From IMG/VR virus record IMGVR_UViG_3300020185_003230, positions 1 through 58,484 of that record: DNA of 58,484 bases; one strand, written 5' to 3'. The stretch is from a virus. Position 1 is the first letter of the stretch. Every line of letters begins with the position of its first letter. The notes under the pieces are model-generated. The model searched no databases, was not told where the DNA came from, and saw only the letters and a program-made list of their open reading frames with translations. Made by a program: the position numbers and the translations under genes. Positions 37,913 to 44,891 of the stretch are shown here, one piece after another.

Positions 37913-39130
37913 TCAAATAGATTCTGGATACTCTTCTATTGGCTCGCTACTTTGCTCACTGGTCGACAGTGATGGGAATAGATCTGACTGCGCGAATCTT
38001 TCGCCGAAATCACCAGGATCCACATTTTTTAAATCATATTGAACATGTACTGCATTATTATTTCTTTCTATAATTGAGCCTCCTTTATTCAGTCCCTGAA
38101 ATATTACATATGGTTCACCGCGACTCTTATGTATTTCCGACTGAGCATTTGCATCTTCAACAGCAGCCCAAATATTATTTAGGTCCGCACCGGATATATC
38201 GAAGGCATTGATTCCCTCTTTTGCGCCGTGACCCTTGCCAACATTGCGTCCTACAATGAGCCCTGGTCCATCTGGTTTTTTTGTTTTGATAAATTTATGC
38301 AGTTTGTCATAATCAGATTCGGTTTGTGGATTCAGTGGTCCCTCATAATTGTATTGCTTTGCGTAATCATTTGCAAAATTCTTAATTATTCTGTTTTGAT
38401 CCTTTTGGGTTCTTACTGCACTTGTTAAAACGGCTCCATTTGGCAAAAACTGTTTTAAATAATTCCAAGCAAACTCTCTTTTTCTGGCTTCTTCGGCGGA
38501 GTCCATGTCATTATCTGATGGACCGAATCTTACCCTGCTGGACACCCTGGTATCTCCAACCTCGAACTCTCCCAGTGTTCCAGAAAAATCCCCAAATAAG
38601 CTAGCTAATGTGCTACATTCATTTTTGCTAGCTTCGCTTTGAACAGTCAAATAAGAGCTTTGCAAAGAATCTACAGTAGCGTATTGTAGATCCATCTTGA
38701 AGTCACCCTTTCTCATCGTGACTCTGCACCTGTCTCCAACCTTTAAATGCCCATCGCTCCATCCAAGTGGAGTAAAGCAGGTAGTGTGCAGCGCTGCGTA
38801 GGCAAATGCAAGTTGAGCATTATTAGAATCTGCATACGACAAGTTACATGGATCCGGTATTGGCAGATGCGGACTCATAAAAAATTCTGATTCGATTCGT
38901 CCTTGAAACTGCTGTATTTTTTCAGGCTCCACCTCAGTAGCAACCTCTTGACCGGCTGTGGTCGTGGGCACACCTGTTATTTCAGCGACTTCAGCGGCTG
39001 AGCGAAAGATTGGTGGAGAAATAACTTTAACTGTGAAAGTTACTAAGTCCCCTATAGTGTCAACAGTATGGGCATCTCTAATCGCCTTCGCTAATAGTTG
39101 TGGTCCCTCTGTTGGGTTTGATATACTCAT
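37913..39130 (-). CDS. Baseplate protein with putative M15-type peptidase (peptidoglycan) domain
   Basis: Encodes 405 residues. Residues about 230-370 look like a D-Ala-D-Ala carboxypeptidase/endopeptidase of the VanY/M15 group. TSAVRTQKDQNRII holds the usual Arg and Gln. GKGHGAKEGINAFDISG gives His301 and Asp311 as metal ligands, and NNAVHVQYD gives His362. Zinc enzymes of this group cut peptide cross-links in the cell wall. The N-terminal 200 residues contain a likely beta-barrel (DGHLKVGDRCRVTM) as in hub proteins. A tail-borne wall-degrading enzyme next to the putative spike fits, analogous in role to T4 gp5 lysozyme but with different chemistry. The general-base residue could not be assigned with confidence. 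Confidence 0.65.
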   Translation of the reverse strand: MSISNPTEGPQLLAKAIRDAHTVDTIGDLVTFTVKVISPPIFRSAAEVAEITGVPTTTAGQEVATEVEPEKIQQFQGRIESEFFMSPHLPIPDPCNLSYADSNNAQLAFAYAALHTTCFTPLGWSDGHLKVGDRCRVTMRKGDFKMDLQYATVDSLQSSYLTVQSEASKNECSTLASLFGDFSGTLGEFEVGDTRVSSRVRFGPSDNDMDSAEEARKREFAWNYLKQFLPNGAVLTSAVRTQKDQNRIIKNFANDYAKQYNYEGPLNPQTESDYDKLHKFIKTKKPDGPGLIVGRNVGKGHGAKEGINAFDISGADLNNIWAAVEDANAQSEIHKSRGEPYVIFQGLNKGGSIIERNNNAVHVQYDLKNVDPGDFGERFAQSDLFPSLSTSEQSSEPIEEYPESI

Positions 39131-39185
39131 AATTTGGTGGATTCCTTATATCACTATATATCTCGACCAAAAGTTTATGTTGCTG

Positions 39186-39485
39186 TTAAGATGAATCCTG
39201 TTCTTGTAGCATATCAAACAATTCATCTTTCTCGTCATCCGATAAAGAAGCATTCTTAGGTTGATTTTTTTGTGTAATCGCTATAATCTTCACTAGTTGC
39301 TCATTTGAGCGCTGAAGAGTTTCTATGTGTTTCGCTGCGACTGGGCTTAAGTACTTATTGTGATCTGGATCTTTAGCTATTTGATTGGCGACTTCGTTGA
39401 GAAACTCTCTAGATATCTTTCGGTCGTCACGTATATTTTCGAGCGCTTCTTCAAGCAGACTGTCTAGATCTTTTTTCTTGCTCAT
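39186..39485 (-). CDS. Small acidic helical protein next to the late sigma factor
   Basis: Encodes 99 residues, helical and highly charged, ending DDEKDELFDMLQEQDSS. I set the start at 39485, where ATG overlaps the sigma stop (ATGA) and AGGA lies five bases upstream. A longer start at 39503 is possible but has a worse ribosome site. Unrecognised. The acidic-hydrophobic C-terminus and the coupling to a gp55-like gene recall T4 gp33, the late co-activator that docks on the sliding clamp. The helical middle (VAAKHIETLQRSNEQLVKII) could also suit a small terminase or other oligomer. Neither is proven. Confidence 0.55.
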   Translation of the reverse strand: MSKKKDLDSLLEEALENIRDDRKISREFLNEVANQIAKDPDHNKYLSPVAAKHIETLQRSNEQLVKIIAITQKNQPKNASLSDDEKDELFDMLQEQDSS

Positions 39486-40216
39486 ATCTTTCCTGCTTCC
39501 CATTCGTCTCTAAAGCTAGAATACTTTTTTCTAAACTTCTTTAGTGAATTTACTATCTGCTTTGTGTTTAGGTTTGTTATCTCTCTCAGATAAAGATATA
39601 TCGCCTTCTTATTGAAGATCTCTATATCGTCCTGTGATTCAAATAAGATTAAGACCGCCTTGTATACCCTTAGATCATTGTCCTTCATCTGACTCGAATC
39701 CCAAGACTTCATTTCATCATAAAAGCATTTCCAAAACTCATTCTCCTCTCTATCCGACTCATATGATTCTGTTGTCGACAGATACTCTTCTTCATAAGTT
39801 TTTGATACATTGTCAAAGTCAACTTCTCTCTTGTTTCTTTTCTGTTGTCTTTTGACCTTATGGATAAACCAGTTCTTAGTTATTACCGAGAAGTATGAGA
39901 ATGCTTTGTGCCCCTTGCTAGGATCATATTTGTCAAGTATCGTCATCAACCAAACTTTGCACTCATCTCTAAGATAATCAATGTTTGGTAAGTTTGTGAA
40001 CTTATATGTAAATACTATCTTGTCGACCATCTCGTTAAATGCTGGACCAATCCAATTTACATATAATTTTGTTCTTTGTCGGTTACAAGTTGTCTTAGTA
40101 TATGCAACTATTGCGTCTTCGTGATCTTGCGTGAAGTAGTGATTCTTCTTGCTAGCAGTTCTACGTCTTCTTTTCTTTGTTGTTGTTTTTGGATCACTTA
40201 CTGTGGTGGTAGACAT
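39482..40216 (-). CDS. gp55-like RNA polymerase sigma factor for late transcription
   Basis: Encodes 244 residues. The core (VDKIVFTYKFTNL at about 64-76, LRDECKVWLMTILDKYDPSK at 82-101, and AFSYFSVITKNWFIHKVKR at 105-123) is the sigma region-2 signature of T4 gp55-type factors. These bind host core polymerase and recognise a short phage late promoter. The N-terminus is very basic (KKRRRRTASKK) and the C-terminus again basic. No clear acidic clamp-binding tail is visible at its own C-terminus, unlike T4 gp55. The downstream 99-residue protein could supply that function. It begins immediately after the stop of the 113-residue membrane protein. It likely drives the virion operon. Confidence 0.85.
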   Translation of the reverse strand: MSTTTVSDPKTTTKKRRRRTASKKNHYFTQDHEDAIVAYTKTTCNRQRTKLYVNWIGPAFNEMVDKIVFTYKFTNLPNIDYLRDECKVWLMTILDKYDPSKGHKAFSYFSVITKNWFIHKVKRQQKRNKREVDFDNVSKTYEEEYLSTTESYESDREENEFWKCFYDEMKSWDSSQMKDNDLRVYKAVLILFESQDDIEIFNKKAIYLYLREITNLNTKQIVNSLKKFRKKYSSFRDEWEAGKI

Positions 40217-40558
40217 TTATGCTTGCTCCTCTATCTCAGTTTCTTCTTCTACTTCTAGATCCGCTGCTGGGGCTTCTTCACTAAGCTGGTAAACATAGTT
40301 AAATGTTTCCATCTGATCAACAAAGGAGTTGGCATGCTCCATAAGTCCACGCAAAGTCTCATCCCCATAAAACATATCCATTTCGTATATGCTGGTGAGA
40401 TGGGATGAGAACGTGTTAATCATCTGTTGCAGATCTCCAAGTTCTTCGGATGCCGTCATAAGAACACTAATCGCCCTTCTAGCGTAGACGAACACAATGA
40501 TGTTAAACGCCGATGATAGAATCAGTAAGGCTATTAGTATTATTTCAAGACGGCTCAT
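40217..40558 (-). CDS. Small single-pass membrane protein, unrecognised
   Basis: Encodes 113 residues. A strong N-terminal membrane helix (LEIILIALLILSSAFNIIVF, about 4-23) is followed by a helical soluble part (EELGDLQQMINTF) and an acidic tail (EEAPAADLEVEEETEIEEQA). I set the start at 40558 because AAAGGA lies five bases before this ATG; the ATG at 40564 has none. The gene overlaps the zinc-ribbon gene and ends one base before the sigma factor. Such proteins recur in phage late-regulation clusters, but I cannot name a function. Confidence 0.6.
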   Translation of the reverse strand: MSRLEIILIALLILSSAFNIIVFVYARRAISVLMTASEELGDLQQMINTFSSHLTSIYEMDMFYGDETLRGLMEHANSFVDQMETFNYVYQLSEEAPAADLEVEEETEIEEQA

Positions 40559-40817
40559 ATTCATCCTTTGCAGCTATTTGTTTCTCTTGTTCTAAGATCT
40601 TACGGTTCTCTTCAATATATTCCTTAGTCAAAGATCCTACTGGTTCGTTATTCCCGCCAGTTGATCCTTTATTTGAAATGTTAAAAAGGGATGAAAAATC
40701 TCTCCGTAGCGTGCTTTGTTCTCCACAGTTTGGGCAGGTATCGGGCTCTTGCCCTATTAAAAGGCGAAAGGTACTTATCTCTTGACAATCTAAGCATTTA
40801 AATCGATACCTTGGCAT
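40545..40817 (-). CDS. FmdB-like zinc ribbon protein
   Basis: Encodes 90 residues. The N-terminus is a four-Cys zinc ribbon with Cys8, Cys11, Cys28 and Cys31 (RFKCLDC and DTCPNCGE), the pattern of the FmdB/CxxC_CxxC regulatory-protein family. The C-terminal half is charged and helical. In phages such small zinc ribbons are found near transcription or packaging genes. Its stop overlaps the next start and its start overlaps the stop of the 72-residue gene, so it belongs to the sigma-factor operon. Molecular role not known. Confidence 0.7.
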   Translation of the reverse strand: MPRYRFKCLDCQEISTFRLLIGQEPDTCPNCGEQSTLRRDFSSLFNISNKGSTGGNNEPVGSLTKEYIEENRKILEQEKQIAAKDEYEPS

Positions 40818-41035
40818 TATTCTACCATGTTTTTTAAATCATCTGTAGAGATTTGTGAATCCTCTCCGTACCTTACAGTTGGTGGATTAGTTACGACTAG
40901 TCCCTCTTTTGAGTTCGCTAGTTCAAACCCCTTTAGGATTGGAACGATATCTAACTGATTCAGAAGAGACTCCTGTAGTGCCATCATAATAGCCCCTAGG
41001 GCTTGATTGGATAGTTTTTGTGTGTTCGTGCTCAT
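40817..41035 (-). CDS. Small protein, unrecognised (72 residues)
   Basis: Encodes 72 residues beginning MSTNTQKLSNQALGAIMM. The frame is open much further upstream (to 41218), but I chose 41035 because AGAGGACATAAG provides a ribosome site. The upstream 42 codons also look like a fragment of an unrelated protein (see the pseudogene entry). The body is an amphipathic helix (ALQESLLNQLDIVPILKGF) followed by a short beta-like tail. Possibly a small structural or regulatory protein of the sigma-factor cluster. Confidence 0.55.
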   Translation of the reverse strand: MSTNTQKLSNQALGAIMMALQESLLNQLDIVPILKGFELANSKEGLVVTNPPTVRYGEDSQISTDDLKNMVE

Positions 41036-41162
41036 CTTATGTCCTCTATTGTTTGTTGTGTTTCTGTCTTTTTGGTTGATTCTTAATATTATTTCATCAT
41101 AAAAGTTCCAAGCTAGAACCGCTACTTCATAATCGCCGCTAGTCGGCAGACTTTCTAGTGAT
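41036..41162 (-). pseudogene. Remnant of a C-methyltransferase C-terminus
   Basis: In the frame that runs into the 72-residue gene, the codons between the HAD-gene stop and 41036 read IKSLESLPTSGDYEVAVLAW, then NFYDEIILRI. 'DYxxxLAWNFxDEI' is the hallmark of the C-terminal domain of sugar C-methyltransferases (the Methyltransf_14-type domain), where it is followed by a Pro-rich end. Here only about 40 residues remain, and nothing upstream encodes the SAM-binding domain. I read it as the scar of a deletion or recombination at the edge of the sugar cassette. Alternatively the long frame is translated as a fusion. Confidence 0.5.
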
Positions 41163-41591
41163 TTAATTGGTATATTTAACTTTGGTATTATTTTCTCCTT
41201 TTTTAAAAAATTCCTCATTTAAGAAACATATTGTGGAATTCCAGTTTTCAAAACGATATCCCTTATCATCAATATAGATAAGGGCATGAGGCTTTCCCCA
41301 TACCACATCCTTAACGAACTTCTTAACTCCTCTTTCTTCGAGCCATTGATATATCAATTGAATACCTGTCTTAGAGTCCACCAGTGGGCGCTCAGGGTGG
41401 CATTTGCAACTATACAGTACTATGTCATACCCTTTGTGGAAAAGCGCTTCAATAGATTCTAGAGAGCCTTCAATCGGATCTCCATAAATAGTTCCGTCAT
41501 GATACCCCAAGTGATGGTTATGAATCACTCCGTCAAAATCTATTGCTATGACGTTAGCCTCATCAGATGTAAATTTGTTTTGATAACTCAA
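41163..41591 (-). CDS. HAD-superfamily phosphatase-like protein
   Basis: Encodes 142 residues. The HAD nucleophile motif is IAIDFDGVIH (Asp18 and Asp20). Lys100 lies in WGKPHALIYIDDKGYRF, with Asp108 and Asp109 as the C-terminal metal ligands, so a small-cap phosphatase is likely. The start is TTG at 41591, inside a TTGA overlap with the aldolase stop and with GAGAGG six bases upstream. In 2-keto-3-deoxy sugar pathways a HAD phosphatase (for example KdsC) dephosphorylates the aldolase product before CMP activation. The neighbours make that role attractive here. It could equally act on another sugar phosphate or nucleotide. Confidence 0.7.
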   Translation of the reverse strand: MSYQNKFTSDEANVIAIDFDGVIHNHHLGYHDGTIYGDPIEGSLESIEALFHKGYDIVLYSCKCHPERPLVDSKTGIQLIYQWLEERGVKKFVKDVVWGKPHALIYIDDKGYRFENWNSTICFLNEEFFKKGENNTKVKYTN

Positions 41592-42304
41592 GGCGTGCCT
41601 CTCTCTTTGATCGCTCTTGTTCTATCTGACACTGCTTTGCTGGCGAAATTATAGTTAACTAAAGTTCTATCCAAAAAAGTTGTCTCAATTTTAAAGGCTT
41701 CTTCAAGTACTGATGGCATCTTTTTCTCATCCGAACACGCCTCCATTATAACCTTTCTTGTTTCAAACCTATCCAACAATCCTTTTTGGTGCATCTTAGA
41801 TACCCATGCAACACTATTGGTATTAACAGATCCGCCCATAGTAGTGATAAGATTGTATTTCTTAGCCACAGTAAGTGCCTTCTCTACTTGTTCCATTACA
41901 ATTTCTGAATCTACCACAGATTTCGACAGACCCATTGAAAGAGCCAAGTCTGTCCTACCTACAACAATACCATTGATTTTTTCATGGTTGTCACGCAGAA
42001 TTTCTTCTAAATTTTTGACTGCTGTTATTGTTTCGATATTTATATTTCTTTCATCATAATAGTTGCTCCAAGTATTAGTGGCATGGATAAACTTTTTAGC
42101 AGCAAAGTTACTTTCGATCATTGGAGCAACTATACACTTTGCTCCATAATTGATTGACTTCTCAATATCTGATTTTGCTTCACATCCTCCAATCTTAAAG
42201 GCTAGAGGAATGTTTCTTTCTTTTGAAATAGAGGATAAAATTTGCACTTCAAAATCTCTTAGCCCTTCGTCTTCAAAAGATCCTTTTAAAAATATAATAT
42301 TCAT
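41588..42304 (-). CDS. HpcH/HpaI-family aldolase (2-keto-3-deoxy acid type)
   Basis: Encodes 238 residues of a TIM-barrel lyase. Family marks are LAFKIGGCEAKSDI (about 34-47), AKCIVAPMIES (55-65), INGIVVGRTDLALSMG (110-125) and TTMGGSVNTNS. Glu64 and Asp119 are probable metal or active-site residues. The family cleaves or forms C-C bonds between pyruvate and an aldehyde, giving 2-keto-3-deoxy acids; it includes citrate lyase beta. GGAG-TAAAAA precedes the ATG. Sitting directly between a CMP-sugar synthetase and a HAD phosphatase, it could supply the ulosonic acid for activation. The true substrate is unknown. Confidence 0.75.
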   Translation of the reverse strand: MNIIFLKGSFEDEGLRDFEVQILSSISKERNIPLAFKIGGCEAKSDIEKSINYGAKCIVAPMIESNFAAKKFIHATNTWSNYYDERNINIETITAVKNLEEILRDNHEKINGIVVGRTDLALSMGLSKSVVDSEIVMEQVEKALTVAKKYNLITTMGGSVNTNSVAWVSKMHQKGLLDRFETRKVIMEACSDEKKMPSVLEEAFKIETTFLDRTLVNYNFASKAVSDRTRAIKERGTP

Positions 42305-42307
42305 TTT

Positions 42308-43033
42308 TTACTCCTTATTGGCAAATTTGCTTTTTAAAAATTCTAGCTGCCATGTGTCATCAATTTCCATACACGTTTCCTGAATATATGGATAAACGTT
42401 TTCTCCTAGCCACTGATATGGGAGTTTACCTGTTTTTGAGAATATATTTCTTCTTCTAGTTAACCAAAAAGATCCATTAAAAAAATATATATCACCGGCG
42501 CTTCCTTTGTCGTTTATTAGGTTACTTCTTTTATTTTCTAGAATTTCTTTTTCATCTAAAAAAGTTTCAACTTTGTTATCGATTATCTTCATTGCCCTAA
42601 ATGGGTTAAACATATTAAATTTAGAAACACTTTCTACGCTATCAATACTTGGGTTTTCTTTAATGATTTTGTATGCATTAGATATATCTTCTGATTTCAT
42701 TCCACAAGAATTTCCTAATAGTACCAAAATTAAGTCTACTTTATTTTTAGTTTGTTTTTCTATTTCTAAAATAGCGTGTTTCATGACTTCCTTATGGCTT
42801 GAATAATCAAGACATAAGTTTTTAGGTCGATCTATTATTTGAACCTTACTAGACATATTGTAGTTTTTAATATAATCACAATCTGTTGAAATAAAAATTT
42901 TCTTTATTAATTGATTTTTTTCACATTCTGAAACATTGTGATAAAAGAGTGGTTTTTTATCAATAATTTTAATATTCTTATTTGGAACTGACTTACTTCC
43001 GGCACGTGCAGTTTGCAGGGCAAATATTTTCAC
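42308..43033 (-). CDS. CMP-sugar (acylneuraminate-type) cytidylyltransferase
   Basis: Encodes 241 residues. The nucleotide-binding signature TARAGSKSVPNKNI is near the N-terminus (about 8-21), followed by KIFISTDCDYI and an acidic KVDLILVLLGNSCGM segment. This is the pattern of NeuA/KdsB-like enzymes, which join CTP to a 2-keto-3-deoxy sugar acid. The usual LLQPTSP block is replaced here by LLGNSCG, so the sugar may be atypical. The start is GTG at 43033, five bases after AAGGAG; a GTG at 43039 lies on top of the ribosome site. The gene is strikingly AT-rich compared with the virion genes. Confidence 0.8.
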   Translation of the reverse strand: MKIFALQTARAGSKSVPNKNIKIIDKKPLFYHNVSECEKNQLIKKIFISTDCDYIKNYNMSSKVQIIDRPKNLCLDYSSHKEVMKHAILEIEKQTKNKVDLILVLLGNSCGMKSEDISNAYKIIKENPSIDSVESVSKFNMFNPFRAMKIIDNKVETFLDEKEILENKRSNLINDKGSAGDIYFFNGSFWLTRRRNIFSKTGKLPYQWLGENVYPYIQETCMEIDDTWQLEFLKSKFANKE

Positions 43034-43035
43034 TC

Positions 43036-43119
43036 TCACTCCTTAAGGGATAGATCTCTTGCGAGATCAAAATTAATATTAAAATCACTAATGCTCATAG
43101 CAACTACATCTTGTTTCAT
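43036..43119 (-). CDS. 27-residue coupled ORF between sugar genes
   Basis: A short frame starting in an ATGA overlap with the stop of the GT42/DUF115-like gene and ending just before the cytidylyltransferase start. It encodes MKQDVVAMSISDFNINFDLA and 7 more residues. The AAGGAG ribosome site of the next gene lies in its last codons. It may be a coupling peptide or the shortened N-terminus of a lost gene. No independent evidence of function. Confidence 0.3.
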   Translation of the reverse strand: MKQDVVAMSISDFNINFDLARDLSLKE

Positions 43120-43898
43120 AATCTAAACCTGTTAACGTTTTGATGAATATAACACTGCTCTGAGTCATAGCAACTTAAGTTTATTTCATTTTTTATGAAT
43201 AGATTATTAAAGTCATTTGATAGTATAATCGAATTTATTATCTCGTCAGAGTCTGGTTGTTCTGCGGGATTTTGAAAACTAAACCTATTACTCTCTGAGT
43301 AAAAGTGTTTAATGTAGGATCGATCATTCGGATCTTTATAATCCCATCCGATTGTTTTTATGTTTTTAAATCCCAAATGCAATAAAAAATAAAACACTGT
43401 TTCGTACATAATCCCAGGACCCCAGCATCTTGTTTGCCCAGTTTTATTAAAAGTCCAATCTTCTAAGTTTCTAGTCACAGTTAGTGGGAATCCATTATTT
43501 ACCCCCCTCACAACTTGAACATTGATGTCATAGTTGAGTCCTCTTACTGTACTATTCATTTGATTTTCGGTAAGGAAATCAGCTTGTGCAATATGTATGC
43601 AACCATTTGATTGTTTATAGGGCATTAAGTTATTGCTATTATATACTTGAAAGTTACTTAATTTTTCACATAGTTTATGCGCAGCCTTTATCGTCAAAAC
43701 ATAATTATTACCAAGCTCTTCTATCAATTTAACACGACCTTCTCCGGCTAATGCCTCCCCAATAGAAGGTCCGCAACCAAGAACATAACATGTTTCTCCT
43801 AAAAACTTGTTATGAAGAAATTGAATAGCCTCTTTATGAGAAGATATTAACTTAGAAGTTTGAAATATCTCTACACCTTCTTTTGATAAATTAATCAT
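43116..43898 (-). CDS. Putative glycosyltransferase, GT42/DUF115-like fold
   Basis: Encodes 260 residues. Near the N-terminus ETCYVLGCGPSIGEAL is a nucleotide-sugar style Gly-rich loop. In the second half WGPGIMYETVFYFLLHLGFK, then NIKTIGWDYKD and KHFYSES, recall the 'S/GxxM...ALxLGxKxIxLxGxDxY' segment of Campylobacter-type sialyltransferases (family GT42) and of DUF115/Maf proteins. These use CMP-activated nonulosonic acids or modify flagellin. The gene sits next to a CMP-sugar synthetase, which supports a CMP-sugar transferase. The match is by eye and the catalytic His is not firmly located, so a DUF115 enzyme of another chemistry remains possible. Base composition is AT-rich like the next gene. 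Confidence 0.55.
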   Translation of the reverse strand: MINLSKEGVEIFQTSKLISSHKEAIQFLHNKFLGETCYVLGCGPSIGEALAGEGRVKLIEELGNNYVLTIKAAHKLCEKLSNFQVYNSNNLMPYKQSNGCIHIAQADFLTENQMNSTVRGLNYDINVQVVRGVNNGFPLTVTRNLEDWTFNKTGQTRCWGPGIMYETVFYFLLHLGFKNIKTIGWDYKDPNDRSYIKHFYSESNRFSFQNPAEQPDSDEIINSIILSNDFNNLFIKNEINLSCYDSEQCYIHQNVNRFRL

Positions 43899-43907
43899 AT
43901 TAAATAT

Positions 43908-44891
43908 CTATTCCCTTTTTACGCCTCTCAGATCCTCTTCGAACATCATAGCGGCTAATTCTTTAAATGAAACTTTTGGCTGCCAGTTGAGAATTCTTTT
44001 TGCTTTCGATGGGTCTCCCCAGAGCTTAGGAACTTCGCATGGTCGATAAAACTTTGAATCTATTATAACATGGTCTTCTACATTAAGTTCAGCATAATCG
44101 AACACATAATTTAAAAAATCTTGTACTGAGTTAGTTTCGCCTGTCGCCACAACATAATCATCAGGCTCTGAATGGTGTAGCATCTTGTGCATCACCTCAA
44201 CATAGTCTCCAGCAAAGCCCCAGTCTCTCTGGGCTTCGAGATTTCCAAGCCTGAGTTCGTCTTGAAGACCCATTTTTATTCTTGCTGCAGCCTTTGTAAT
44301 CTTCCTCGTAACAAAGTTTTCCCCACGTCGTGGCGACTCGTGGTTAAACAGGATCCCAGAGCATGCAAAAATGTTATATGACTTTCGATATGTCCCCACC
44401 ATATGGTGTGCTGCAAGTTTGGCGCAAGCATAAGGAGATACCGGAGAAAAGTGAGTATTTTCGTTTTGTGGGCACTTGACATTATCTCCAAACATCTCAC
44501 TAGTTGAAGCTTGGTAGAATTTAATCTTTGGATCAAGCAAGCGTATTGTCTCTAGAAGATTTAAACAACCATTTAGATTAATCTCTGATGTCGACACTGG
44601 AGATTTAAAAGAAGTGCCCACGTGGGATTGTGCAGCGAGGTTGTATATTTCTTGTGGTCGATATTCGTCGACGATACGCTGCAATGACGGAAGATCTGTG
44701 ACATCTCCTTGTTCGATTATTAGCCTTTCATTATTTAAGAGATGACCGATGTTTTTCATTTTATGTTTTGAGTCGCATACAGTTCTGCGCTCAAGTCCGA
44801 TGACGGTATAATCACGGTCTAGTAGCAACTCTGCTAAATAGGAACCATCTTGTCCAGAGATACCAGTCACAAATGCTTTCTTTTCCATCAT
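43908..44891 (-). CDS. gmd: GDP-mannose 4,6-dehydratase
   Basis: Encodes 327 residues of an extended short-chain dehydrogenase. VTGISGQDGSYLAELLL binds NADP. The catalytic residues are in QASTSEMFG (about 128-135) and in SPYACAKLAAHH (Tyr154, Lys158). HESPRRGENFVTRKI and DWGFAGDYV are GMD-specific. It converts GDP-mannose to GDP-4-keto-6-deoxymannose, the precursor of GDP-fucose, GDP-rhamnose, GDP-perosamine and others. The partner enzyme for the second step is not in the window and may be host-encoded. I set the start at 44891, where ATGATGG overlaps the stop of the upstream glycosyltransferase. The longer frame would overlap that gene by 67 bases. Confidence 0.92.
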   Translation of the reverse strand: MMEKKAFVTGISGQDGSYLAELLLDRDYTVIGLERRTVCDSKHKMKNIGHLLNNERLIIEQGDVTDLPSLQRIVDEYRPQEIYNLAAQSHVGTSFKSPVSTSEINLNGCLNLLETIRLLDPKIKFYQASTSEMFGDNVKCPQNENTHFSPVSPYACAKLAAHHMVGTYRKSYNIFACSGILFNHESPRRGENFVTRKITKAAARIKMGLQDELRLGNLEAQRDWGFAGDYVEVMHKMLHHSEPDDYVVATGETNSVQDFLNYVFDYAELNVEDHVIIDSKFYRPCEVPKLWGDPSKAKRILNWQPKVSFKELAAMMFEEDLRGVKRE

